In this document: positions 35,226 to 42,882 of the stretch, piece by piece
Layout of the letters: every line of letters begins with the position of its first letter
Position numbering within the stretch: the stretch's first letter is position 1
NCBI GenBank assembly: GCA_037137375.1
Contig: JBAXKJ010000003.1
Location: 153,068 to 217,067 of the forward strand
Origin: CAINVV01 sp037137375
Lineage (GTDB): Bacteria > Bacteroidota > Bacteroidia > Bacteroidales > Prolixibacteraceae
Length of the DNA: 64,000 nucleotides
Direction: 5' to 3'
Notes under the pieces: generated by a model
Database searches by the model: none
The model's input: only the letters and a program-made list of their open reading frames with translations
Told to the model about the DNA's origin: nothing
Made by a program: the position numbers and the translations under genes

Positions 35226-35404
35226 AAGGTTAAAGGATAAAGGTTAAAGGTTAAAGGTTAAAGGATAAAGGTTAAAGGTTAAAGGGTAAGGGAGAAAAGT
35301 GTCAAAGGAGATTAGGGTAATGAAAAAAGGATAAAGTTAGGAGCGCTGAAATCATGATCGCGGCGCTCCTAACTTTATCCTTTAACCTTTAACCTTTAAC
35401 CTTA
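35226..35404. repeat. Heptamer repeat array, copy 1 (inverted pair)
   Basis: Left arm 35226-35290 is about nine units of AAAGGTT or AAAGGAT. The right arm 35374-35404 is the reverse complement (about four units) and runs into the carB stop codon at 35402-35404. Between the arms lies the 21-bp inverted repeat at 35326-35383. The same heptamer occurs at 41295-41502 and 52174-52350. Confidence 0.85.
35326..35383 (-). terminator. Probable carAB terminator: 21-bp perfect inverted repeat
   Basis: Arms at 35326-35346 and 35363-35383 are perfectly complementary over 21 bp around a 16-base loop. On the minus strand, downstream of carB, the second arm is followed by a run of T. It also sits inside the heptamer array, whose units extend both arms partly. 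Confidence 0.7.
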
Positions 35405-38400
35405 TTTATACTCGTCCCATGCTCTAATGCTGATATCCTCCATTTCCAGTTTGCAGATGGCATAAATGAAGGCGCTGGCTACTCGGGCATTGGTGATCAG
35501 CGGGATATTGAAGTCGATGGCATTTCTGCGAATGCGATAACCATTTGATAACTCCCTGTTAGTGTGGTCTTTAGGTATATTTATGACCAATTCGATCTTC
35601 CTTTGTTTAATCAGTTCAAGGGTATTTGGCGACATATCTTCCTCATCTGGCCAATACACTTTTTCGGTTTCCACCCCGTTTTCCTGGAAGAAATGATGTG
35701 TGCCACCCGTCGCATAAATGGTGAAACCTCTTTCTTTCAGCATCTTGGCAGATGCTAATAGTTCGATCTTCCCTCTGACAGGTCCTGATGAGATTAGAAT
35801 GTTTTTCTTTGGAATTCGATAGCCTACCGAGAGCATCGATTTCAGGAGGGCTTCGTAGAAATTTTCACCAATGCAGCCTACCTCTCCGGTGGAGGCCATA
35901 TCGACTCCCAGCACCGGATCGGCGTTGAGAAGCCTGTGGAAGGAAAATTGTGGCGCCTTGACACCCACATAATCCAGCTCAAACAGTGACTTGTCAGGTT
36001 TCTCGAATGGTACATCCAGCATGGCTTTCGTCGCGGTCTCGATCAAATTCGTCTTCAATACCTTAGAGACGAATGGGAATGACCTGGAAGCCCTTAGATT
36101 ACATTCTATCACCTTGATATCATTGTCTTTAGCGAGGTACTGAATGTTGAATGGACCGGTAATTTCGAGGGCAAGAGCAATTTTCTTTGAAATCTTCTTG
36201 ATTCTGCGGATGGTCTCAATATATAGTTTCTGCGGAGGGAAAACAATGGTCGCATCACCGGAATGGACACCGGCAAATTCGACGTGCTCCGATATGGCAT
36301 AGGCAACAATCTCCCCGTTCTTAGCTACCGCGTCCACCTCAATTTCCTTCGCATTTTCGATGAATTCGGAAACAACCACCGGATGTTCTTTCGAGACATG
36401 GGCCGCGAGGTTGAGGAAATGCTCGAGTTGGTCGCGGTTGGAAACCACATTCATGGCCGCACCGGACAGGACATAGGAAGGCCTGATCAATACCGGGAAT
36501 CCTACCTCATCAACGAATTTGTATATTTCTTCGATGGTGGTGAGTTGGCTCCAGCGGGGCTGATCAACACCCAGTTTGTCGAGCATGGCCGAGAATTTGT
36601 TGCGGTCTTCGGCATTGTCAATTTTCTCCGCCGTCGTTCCCAGGATGGGTACATTGTTGGCATGTAACCTCATGGCCAGGTTGTTGGGAATCTGTCCTCC
36701 CATTGAAAGCACTATTCCCTTGGGTTCCTCCAAATCACAGATATCCAGTACCCTTTCCAGGGATAGCTCATCAAAGTAAAGTCTGTCACAATTATCATAA
36801 TCCGTGGAAACGGTCTCCGGATTATAATTAATCATAATGGCACGGAATTTCTCTTTGCGGATCGTATTCACCGCATTGACCGAACACCAGTCAAACTCGA
36901 CGGACGATCCAATGCGGTAAGCCCCGGAGCCCAGAACGATGATTGACTTATTGTCGTGCTGGAAGTTCACATCATGTTCAGAACCATTATAAGTAAGGTA
37001 GAGGTAATTGGTTTGGGCTGGATATTCTCCCGCCAGGGTATCGATCTGCTTGACAAAAGGAAGAATTCCGTGTTTTTTTCTGAAAGCTCGCACCTTCATA
37101 CTCTCGGCATTCATATCCCGGACACCTGATTTCAATACGATCCTGGCAATCTGAAAGTCAGAGAATCCAAGTTTCTTGGCATCTTTCAAGAGGTTAGCCT
37201 CCAGACTCTCGAGTGAGCTGAAGCTGTATAGCTGATTTCTGAGCAGATAAATATTCTCCAATCGCATCAGGAACCATTTGTCGATCCTTGTTATTTCCCA
37301 GATCTGATCCACGGCATATCCCTTGTGGAAAGCTTCAGCGATCGCGAATATCCTGCGGTCGGTCGGATTGCTCAGCTCCTGATCAATATCAATTATCTCC
37401 ATGTCACCGCGGTTTCCAACGAAACCATGCATGCCTATACCGATCATTCGGAGACCTTTCTGGATTGCCTCTTCGAAGTTTCGTCCGATGGCCATGATCT
37501 CACCGACAGATTTCATGCTGGAACCGAGATTCTTGGATACTCCTACAAATTTCCCAAGGTCCCAACGGGGGATTTTCACCACGCAGTAGTCGAGCGCGGG
37601 CTCAAAACAGGCAGTAGTCACCTTGGTTACGGAGTTTTTCAATTCGTGCAGTCCATAGCCTAAACCCAGTTTCGCGGCAACAAAGGCGAGCGGATAACCC
37701 GTTGCCTTGGAAGCCAGGGCGGAGGACCTGGATAAACGCGCATTTACCTCGATGACCCGGTAATCTTCAGAGTGGGGATCCAGGGCAAACTGGACGTTGC
37801 ACTCTCCAATCACTCCGATTTTTCGGATAATTTTGATGGATAGTGCGCGTAATTTATGGTATTCGTCGTTCGACAATGTTTGTGAGGGAGCGACAACGAT
37901 CGATTCACCGGTATGGATGCCGAGCGGATCGAAATTTTCCATGTTACAGACGGTGATGCAATTGTCATATTTATCACGGACAACTTCATATTCCACCTCT
38001 TTCCAGCCTTTGATAGATTCTTCAACCAGGATCTGTCCGGAATAGGAGAAGGCATTGTCGGCAAGTTTGTTGAGCTCGTCCTCGTTGGAGCAGAAACCGG
38101 AACCTAATCCGCCAAGGGTGTAAGCGGCCCTGATTATTAATGGATATCCCAGTATATTGGCAGCTTCCCTGGCTTTTTCGATAGAAGTACAGGCAATGCT
38201 TCGGGGAGTTAATACATCGATCTCATGTAAGATGCTGGAAAAAATCTCGCGGTCTTCCGTGTTGATAATTGATTGTACCGGTGTACCGACAACTTTTAGA
38301 TTGTATTTTTCAAGAATTCCCTGACGGAAAAGATCGACGCCACAGTTGAGGGCTGTTTGTCCGCCGAAAGCGAGCAGAATACCGTCCGGCTTCTCTTTCT

Positions 38401-38632
38401 GGATAATCTTCTCAACAAAATAGGCAGTAATCGGAAGGAAATATATTTTATCCGCAATCTCTTCGGAAGTCTGAATGGTTGCGATATTCGGATTAATCAG
38501 AATAGTATAGACTCCTTCTTCTTTTAAAGCCTTTAAAGCCTGTGAGCCGGAATAGTCGAACTCGCCGGCCTCACCGATTTTCAGCGCTCCGGAACCCAGG
38601 ACAATTACCTTTTTGATATCTGTATTTAGCAT
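35402..38632 (-). CDS. carB: Carbamoyl-phosphate synthase, large subunit
   Basis: A 1076-residue enzyme of full length. Two homologous synthetase halves are visible: IKKVIVLGSGALKIGEAGEFDYSGSQALKALKEEG at the start and KSIIVLGSGAYRIGSSVEFDWCSVNAVNTIRKE near 560, each with ATP-grasp motifs (TLGGLGSGF; SYVLSGAAMNVV). The C-terminal allosteric MGS-like domain has SAKMLKERGFTIYATGGTHHFF. It makes carbamoyl phosphate from bicarbonate, ATP and ammonia delivered by CarA, feeding both arginine (through ArgF' at 48781) and pyrimidine synthesis. It overlaps carA by seven bases and its stop codon lies inside a heptamer repeat array. Confidence 0.97.
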   Translation of the reverse strand: MLNTDIKKVIVLGSGALKIGEAGEFDYSGSQALKALKEEGVYTILINPNIATIQTSEEIADKIYFLPITAYFVEKIIQKEKPDGILLAFGGQTALNCGVDLFRQGILEKYNLKVVGTPVQSIINTEDREIFSSILHEIDVLTPRSIACTSIEKAREAANILGYPLIIRAAYTLGGLGSGFCSNEDELNKLADNAFSYSGQILVEESIKGWKEVEYEVVRDKYDNCITVCNMENFDPLGIHTGESIVVAPSQTLSNDEYHKLRALSIKIIRKIGVIGECNVQFALDPHSEDYRVIEVNARLSRSSALASKATGYPLAFVAAKLGLGYGLHELKNSVTKVTTACFEPALDYCVVKIPRWDLGKFVGVSKNLGSSMKSVGEIMAIGRNFEEAIQKGLRMIGIGMHGFVGNRGDMEIIDIDQELSNPTDRRIFAIAEAFHKGYAVDQIWEITRIDKWFLMRLENIYLLRNQLYSFSSLESLEANLLKDAKKLGFSDFQIARIVLKSGVRDMNAESMKVRAFRKKHGILPFVKQIDTLAGEYPAQTNYLYLTYNGSEHDVNFQHDNKSIIVLGSGAYRIGSSVEFDWCSVNAVNTIRKEKFRAIMINYNPETVSTDYDNCDRLYFDELSLERVLDICDLEEPKGIVLSMGGQIPNNLAMRLHANNVPILGTTAEKIDNAEDRNKFSAMLDKLGVDQPRWSQLTTIEEIYKFVDEVGFPVLIRPSYVLSGAAMNVVSNRDQLEHFLNLAAHVSKEHPVVVSEFIENAKEIEVDAVAKNGEIVAYAISEHVEFAGVHSGDATIVFPPQKLYIETIRRIKKISKKIALALEITGPFNIQYLAKDNDIKVIECNLRASRSFPFVSKVLKTNLIETATKAMLDVPFEKPDKSLFELDYVGVKAPQFSFHRLLNADPVLGVDMASTGEVGCIGENFYEALLKSMLSVGYRIPKKNILISSGPVRGKIELLASAKMLKERGFTIYATGGTHHFFQENGVETEKVYWPDEEDMSPNTLELIKQRKIELVINIPKDHTNRELSNGYRIRRNAIDFNIPLITNARVASAFIYAICKLEMEDISIRAWDEYK

Positions 38633-39696
38633 AACTTCTTAATATTGGAGATGAAATCGTCAAACAAAAACTCTGTGTCTATCGGTCCGGAAGAGGCTTC
38701 CGGGTGAAATTGAGTAGAGAAGAAGGGCTTGGTCCTGTGCCGGATGCCCTCGTTGGTTTCGTCGTTGACATTGTAAAAGAGGGTTTCCCAGTCGGCAGGA
38801 ATCGAGTGTTGATCGATGGCATACCCATGGTTCTGAGAGGTGATAAAACACCTGTTGGTGCCGGTCATCAGTACTGGTTGGTTGTGACTGCGGTGACCAT
38901 ATTTTAATTTGTAAGTGCTGCAACCAGCTGCCAATCCGAGCAATTGGTTGCCGAGGCATATTCCCATGATCGGTTTTTCCTGCAGGATGGCTTGCCTGAT
39001 ATGTTTTACCGTGATGTCGCACATGGTCGGATCACCCGGGCCGTTGGTGAGAAACAATCCGTCGTATTTCATGGTAGTAAAGTCGTAATCCCAGGGAACC
39101 CTGACGACCTTGACCCCCCTTTTTATCAGGCAGCGGATGATGTTGTTTTTTACGCCGCAATCGACCAGAACCACAGTCAATTCCCCCTCGCCATAAGTTT
39201 CGACGGTGTCGGTACTAGCTTTAGCAACCAGGTTCATCAGATTTGGATCGACCATTTCGATGGGTTCTCCCTCAAATTCAATTTTCCCGATCATGGATCC
39301 TTTCTCCCTGAGTATCTTAGTCAGGGCACGGGTGTCGATCCCATATATTCCGGGTATTTGTTGCGATTTCATCCAGTCGGCAAGACTTGATTGTGCATTC
39401 CAGTGGCTGTATCCGAAAGAATAATTGTCCACCACCAATCCTGTGATATGAATCTTGTCCGACTCAAAATGACGGTGCAGATTATTCTCTTTCCGGTCGA
39501 CAGGTACGCCATAATTTCCGATCATCGGATAGGTGGAGACCAATATCTGTCCGGTATAGGAAGGATCTGTCAGACTTTCGGGGTACCCCGTCATGGCGGT
39601 ATAAAAGACCACCTCACCCGTCACTGATTTCTCGTAACCGAACGATTTTCCTTCAAATGTTGTACCATCTTCCAGTACCAACTTTACTTTTCGCAT
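38626..39696 (-). CDS. carA: Carbamoyl-phosphate synthase, small (glutaminase) subunit
   Basis: A 356-residue protein. The N-terminal CPS domain starts KLVLEDGTTFEGKSFGYEKSVTGEVVFYTAMTGYPESLTDPSY. The C-terminal class I glutamine amidotransferase domain has the nucleophile Cys in IMGICLGNQLLGLA and the His/Glu pair in FHPEASSGP. It hydrolyses glutamine and channels ammonia to CarB. It is transcribed leftward from a promoter in the interval shared with argR, through a leader that holds a small ORF and an intrinsic terminator (39732-39793), so carAB is probably controlled by attenuation as well as by ArgR. Confidence 0.97.
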   Translation of the reverse strand: MRKVKLVLEDGTTFEGKSFGYEKSVTGEVVFYTAMTGYPESLTDPSYTGQILVSTYPMIGNYGVPVDRKENNLHRHFESDKIHITGLVVDNYSFGYSHWNAQSSLADWMKSQQIPGIYGIDTRALTKILREKGSMIGKIEFEGEPIEMVDPNLMNLVAKASTDTVETYGEGELTVVLVDCGVKNNIIRCLIKRGVKVVRVPWDYDFTTMKYDGLFLTNGPGDPTMCDITVKHIRQAILQEKPIMGICLGNQLLGLAAGCSTYKLKYGHRSHNQPVLMTGTNRCFITSQNHGYAIDQHSIPADWETLFYNVNDETNEGIRHRTKPFFSTQFHPEASSGPIDTEFLFDDFISNIKKLC

Positions 39697-39731
39697 AACC
39701 GCTTGCTTCTGTTTATTTTTATTTCTCTCTT

Positions 39732-39781
39732 AAAAAAAATGCGTTTTCACTACTTTTTTATCAGCAGTAAAAACGCATTTT
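39732..39781 (-). terminator. Leader terminator (attenuator) upstream of carA
   Basis: On the minus strand, AAAATGCGTTTT pairs with AAAACGCATTTT (12 bp), and the stem continues inward for seven pairs, two of which are G-U pairs valid only for minus-strand RNA. Eight T follow. No gene lies upstream on this strand, so the terminator can only act on transcripts that start at the carA promoter. The start codon of carA is 36 bases further on. Confidence 0.75.
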
Positions 39782-39793
39782 CTGCGTTAACAT
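39761..39793 (-). CDS. Candidate 10-codon leader peptide of carAB
   Basis: The ORF reads MLTQKMRFYC and stops with TGA at 39761-39763, inside the loop of the attenuator hairpin. The Arg codon (CGT, 39773-39775) lies in the 5' arm of the stem, so a ribosome stalled there would keep the terminator from forming, whereas release at the stop codon would let it fold. This is inferred from position; there is no evidence of translation. The peptide contains only one Arg, fewer than classical leader peptides, so sensing of another condition (general translation rate, or another residue) remains possible. Confidence 0.4.
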   Translation of the reverse strand: MLTQKMRFYC

Positions 39794-39825
39794 AATCGAT
39801 ATACCCGGATGATGTCGCACGGGTA

Positions 39826-39833
39826 CAAAAATA
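39826..39833 (-). promoter_or_regulatory. Promoter -7 element of carAB
   Basis: TATTTTTG on the minus strand, an exact TAnnTTTG match. The predicted transcript starts near 39820 and has a leader of about 125 bases that includes a TACCCG/CGGGTA stem followed by the attenuator. Confidence 0.6.
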
Positions 39834-39876
39834 GATTAATTCTTCCAATTTCGCAAAAGGATACATGAAAATTTAT

Positions 39877-39894
39877 AAATATTCACAAATATTT
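39877..39894. promoter_or_regulatory. Candidate ArgR binding site 1
   Basis: An 18-bp palindrome with arms AAATATT/AATATTT around CACA, 44 bases upstream of the carA -7 element. The size matches the 18-bp ARG box known in other bacteria, though the sequence is only partly similar. It is AT-rich DNA, so chance symmetry is possible. Confidence 0.3.
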
Positions 39895-39944
39895 AACAAA
39901 TGCATAAATAATTCGATAAAAATACAAATATATCGTCTTATGTA

Positions 39945-39962
39945 AGATAAATACGGTTATCT
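39945..39962. promoter_or_regulatory. Candidate ArgR binding site 2 (autoregulatory)
   Basis: An 18-bp palindrome with arms AGATAA/TTATCT around ATACGG, overlapping the argR -7 element (39958-39965). Binding here would block argR transcription. Confidence 0.35.
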
Positions 39963-39965
39963 TTG
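39958..39965 (+). promoter_or_regulatory. Promoter -7 element of argR and the arginine/proline gene cluster
   Basis: TATCTTTG, an exact TAnnTTTG match, 38 bases before the TTG start of argR at 40004. Confidence 0.6.
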
Positions 39966-40003
39966 CATTTTAATACAAATATTTATTCAATACTAATACG
40001 GTT

Positions 40004-40492
40004 TTGAAAAATAAATTAGAACGTTTTGAGTTGATCAAGAAGATCATTTCCGGTGAGGTAATCAGTAACCAGGACGACCTGCAGCTGAGATTGCAATCAC
40101 TGGGGATGGAGGTGACACAGGCAACCTTATCGCGTGACCTCAAGTCGTTGCAGGTCATCAAAGTGAGTGATGCCAGGCTTGGATATGTATACAGACTACC
40201 CTCCGGCGATCCGTTGCATCCGCAGTCGCATGGGTCGAATCCATCGAAGCTGAATTTTTTGGCAGACGGAGTGCTGGGAATCCAGTTTTCCGCGAACCTC
40301 GGAGTGATCAAGACCCTACCGGGATTCGCCCCCAGCACGGCATTAGCGATCGACGAATCGGGATGCAGCGAAATTATCGGAACCATTGCAGGTGATGATA
40401 CTATTTTGTTGGTGATGAGGGATGGAGTAGGAAGGAACGATGTGATCAAGGCATTGGTCGGTATCATGCCAAGGTTGGAGGAGAAGATTTGA
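40004..40492 (+). CDS. argR: Arginine repressor ArgR
   Basis: A 162-residue protein. The N-terminal winged helix has ERFELIKKIISGEVISNQDDLQLRLQSLGMEVTQATLSRDLKSLQVIKV, where TQATLSRDLK is the recognition helix. The C-terminal hexamerisation and arginine-binding domain has LPGFAPSTALAIDESGCSEIIGTIAGDDTILLVMRD, with the GD(D) arginine-binding pair. It senses arginine and represses biosynthetic genes. The start codon is TTG. It is the first gene of the rightward arginine/proline cluster and faces carAB across the shared control interval. Confidence 0.95.
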   Translation: MKNKLERFELIKKIISGEVISNQDDLQLRLQSLGMEVTQATLSRDLKSLQVIKVSDARLGYVYRLPSGDPLHPQSHGSNPSKLNFLADGVLGIQFSANLGVIKTLPGFAPSTALAIDESGCSEIIGTIAGDDTILLVMRDGVGRNDVIKALVGIMPRLEEKI

Positions 40493-40527
40493 AATGTTTG
40501 TGCTTCGCGCATTCGAAAAATCGAACC

Positions 40528-40618
40528 AACGGATTGCAAATCCGTTCGTGAAAGATTACCGGCAGATTGCAAATCCGCCGGAGCGTGCGGGAAGAATACA
40601 AATCCGTTGGGGCGAAAG
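40528..40618. repeat. REP-like palindromes between argR and the acyltransferase gene
   Basis: Element 1 (40528-40546) is AACGGATT-GCA-AATCCGTT. Element 2 (40559-40581) has arms CCGGCAGATT/AATCCGCCGG with one mismatch and the same GCA loop. A half-site, ACAAATCCGTT, is at 40599-40609. The core GATTGCAAATC is shared with the elements at 42759-42814. These are typical small REP hairpins. No REP-associated transposase is in the window. Confidence 0.75.
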
Positions 40619-40649
40619 AGTAAAAATTGGTTAATTACAATATTGAGAA

Positions 40650-41294
40650 ATGATCTTTAGGAAAAAGGAAAAAGAGGGGCAGAAGCCGGCGATCAAAGTA
40701 ATGGTTGCGGGAACTGAGCACCTGAAATATGTGGAGGAAATTAATGATACCATCGAGAAGGCTTCCAAGGAGCGAGGAACGGGTATCGCCCGGCGAACCT
40801 ATGAATATATTGCGGGCAAGATCTCGGAAGGTAAGGCAATTATTGCCCTTGATGGTGATAAATTCGCTGGATTTTGCTATATTGAGTCGTGGAGTGATGA
40901 GAAATATGTTGCCAATTCAGGATTGATCGTCCATTGGGATTACCGTGGCTACGGACTAGCCCGGCGCATCAAGCACAAGGCCTTCGAAATATCCAGAAAG
41001 CGGTTCCCGGAGGCCAAACTTTTTGGTCTGACGACGGGACTGGCTGTCATGAAAATCAACTCCGAACTGGGTTATCGTCCGGTGACCTTCTCGGAACTTA
41101 CAGATGATGAGCAGTTTTGGAAGGGATGCCAGAGTTGTGTCAACTACGATATCCTGCTAAGGATGAAACATTCCAAGTGTCTGTGCACAGGTATGTTGTA
41201 TGATCCTGCATGGCAAAAGGAGAAGCGCAAAATGAACATGCCGTTCGAGATGTTCCAGGAATGGCTGGAGAAAAGGAATAAGGCAAAAGGCTGA
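40650..41294 (+). CDS. GNAT-family N-acyltransferase, probable N-acylglutamate synthase
   Basis: A 214-residue protein. The GNAT core is AGFCYIESWSDEKYVANSGLIVHWDYRGYGLARRIKHKAFEIS at about 72-115, where the RGYGLARRI segment is the acyl-CoA pyrophosphate loop. The C-terminal third is a specific extension with several Cys (CQSCVNYD, KCLCTGMLYDPAW). It lies between argR and argG, where Bacteroidota keep this gene, and no argA or argJ is seen. Its likely role is the first step of the pathway, acylation of glutamate. Since ArgF' carries the succinylornithine-type residue, succinyl-CoA may be the donor. That last point is inference. Confidence 0.8.
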   Translation: MIFRKKEKEGQKPAIKVMVAGTEHLKYVEEINDTIEKASKERGTGIARRTYEYIAGKISEGKAIIALDGDKFAGFCYIESWSDEKYVANSGLIVHWDYRGYGLARRIKHKAFEISRKRFPEAKLFGLTTGLAVMKINSELGYRPVTFSELTDDEQFWKGCQSCVNYDILLRMKHSKCLCTGMLYDPAWQKEKRKMNMPFEMFQEWLEKRNKAKG

Positions 41295-41502
41295 AAGGAA
41301 AAGGTTAAAGGATAAAGGTTAAAGGATAAAGGATAAAGGTTAAAGGATAAAGGTTAAAGGATAAAGGTTAAAGGATAAAGGATAAAGGTTAAAGTGTGCA
41401 TTCAAGCCGATGGATGACATGAGAGTTGAAATATGAGAAATTAGACTTGAGATTAAAATAAATGATGATCGCTATGTTCTTTATCCTTTAACCTTTATCC
41501 TT
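41295..41502. repeat. Heptamer repeat array, copy 2 (inverted pair)
   Basis: Left arm 41295-41394: about 14 units of AAAGGTT/AAAGGAT, beginning directly behind the acyltransferase stop codon. The right arm 41480-41502 is the reverse complement (about three units), 50 bases before argG. The 85-base loop between them is AT rich with ATGAGA-type motifs resembling the octamer array at 54391. Confidence 0.85.
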
Positions 41503-41551
41503 CACAAGGTCGATAATGAGCAAATATTGAAATTGAAATAAATATTGAAAG

Positions 41552-42745
41552 ATGAAAGAAAAAGTTGTACTGGCATTCAGCGGAGGATTGGATACCTCGT
41601 TTTGTGCTATTTATTTGGGAAAAGAAAAGGGATTGGAAGTGCATTCCGCGGTAGCAAATACGGGCGGTTTTTCTAAAGAAGAGCTCGATGCAATCGAAAA
41701 GAAGGCCTATGCCCTGGGCGTAAAATCCCACAAGACACTGGACATCACTGCCGATTATTATAACAAAGGCATTCGTTACATGGTTTATGGTAACGTATTG
41801 AGAAACAATACTTATCCAATATCTGTCAGTTCTGAGCGGATTTTTCAGGCCCTCTCCGTGATCGAGTATGCCAAGAAAATAGGCGCCCAATATGTGGCAC
41901 ATGGCAGTACCGGCGCGGGCAATGATCAGATCAGGTTCGACCTCGCCTTCGAAGTGTTGGCGCCGGAGATAAAAATTCTCACACCGACGCGGGATTTGGA
42001 GTTGACCAGAGATGCAGAGATTGAATATCTGCGCAAAAATGGGGTTGTTGACAATTTTGAGAAGATGGCCTATTCTGTCAACCAGGGTCTCTGGGGAACC
42101 AGCATCGGTGGCCGCGAGACCCTCACAAGTAACAAAACATTACCGGAAGATGCTTATCCTAAGCACCTTGAAAAGCAGGGTGAAGAAATTTTGACTCTCG
42201 ATTTTCTCAAGGGGCAACTGAAGGCAGTCAACGGGAAGACTCACCTCAATCCGGTTGATGTCATCCGCGAAGTCGAAAAGATAGGCTCTGCCTGGGCCAT
42301 CGGCCGCGACATGCATGTCGGAGATACGATCATTGGTATCAAAGGGCGCGTCGGATTCGAAGCTGCGGCTCCAATGTTGATCATCAAGGCTCACCATCTA
42401 CTTGAAAAACACACACTTACAAAGTGGCAACAATATTGGAAAGAGCAGTTAAGCAACTGGTACGGAATGTTCCTGCACGAAGCCCAATATCTTGAGCCTG
42501 TCATGCGCGATATGGAGAAATTCCTCGAAAGCAGCCAGGAAAACGTAACCGGGAAAGTGATCATCAAGCTGATGCCTTATACTTTCCAATTGGTCGGCAT
42601 CGAGTCGGAACATGACCTGATGAGCAGTAAATTCGGTCAGTATGGCGAGATGAACAAAGGCTGGACGGCCGATGATGCGAAGGGATATACGAAGATTCTG
42701 AGTAACCAGCTGAAGATTTTTTATGCTGTGAATAATGAAAAATAG
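41552..42745 (+). CDS. argG: Argininosuccinate synthase
   Basis: A 397-residue enzyme of normal length. The N-terminal ATP-pyrophosphatase loop is LAFSGGLDTSFCAIYLG at about residues 7-23, the aspartate/citrulline region contains HGSTGAGNDQIRFD near 117-130, and IGGRETL and HLNPV segments follow. It joins citrulline and aspartate with ATP to give argininosuccinate. If the pathway uses succinylated intermediates, free citrulline must be made by ArgE before this step. It is flanked by heptamer and REP-like repeats on both sides, so it may be transcribed separately from argC. Confidence 0.96.
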   Translation: MKEKVVLAFSGGLDTSFCAIYLGKEKGLEVHSAVANTGGFSKEELDAIEKKAYALGVKSHKTLDITADYYNKGIRYMVYGNVLRNNTYPISVSSERIFQALSVIEYAKKIGAQYVAHGSTGAGNDQIRFDLAFEVLAPEIKILTPTRDLELTRDAEIEYLRKNGVVDNFEKMAYSVNQGLWGTSIGGRETLTSNKTLPEDAYPKHLEKQGEEILTLDFLKGQLKAVNGKTHLNPVDVIREVEKIGSAWAIGRDMHVGDTIIGIKGRVGFEAAAPMLIIKAHHLLEKHTLTKWQQYWKEQLSNWYGMFLHEAQYLEPVMRDMEKFLESSQENVTGKVIIKLMPYTFQLVGIESEHDLMSSKFGQYGEMNKGWTADDAKGYTKILSNQLKIFYAVNNEK

Positions 42746-42758
42746 GTTCTAAAGTGCT

Positions 42759-42859
42759 CCAGCAGATTTGTAATCTGCTGGATAAAGATTGCCAACAGAT
42801 TGCAAATCTGCTGGAGCGATATTTACTGGAGCGATATCTGCTAGAGCGATATTCACCTG
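42759..42859. repeat. REP-like hairpins and a 15-bp tandem repeat between argG and argC
   Basis: Hairpin A (42759-42781): CCAGCAGATT-TGT-AATCTGCTGG, perfect 10-bp arms. Hairpin B (42792-42814) has the same arms with one mismatch and a GCA loop. Then three tandem copies of a 15-bp unit, consensus CTGGAGCGATATNTN, run from 42811 to 42856. The hairpins share their core with those at 40528-40581. They may stabilise or end the argG transcript. Confidence 0.75.
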
Positions 42860-42882
42860 AGTGAGTTTAAGAATAATAAAAT

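Noticed and set aside
35226..35404. CRISPR-like array
   Set aside because: Units are seven bases in direct contact without spacers, and no cas genes are present.
41495..41902. Antisense frame over the start of argG
   Set aside because: A shadow frame of a well-conserved gene, overlapping the heptamer repeats, with no domain.
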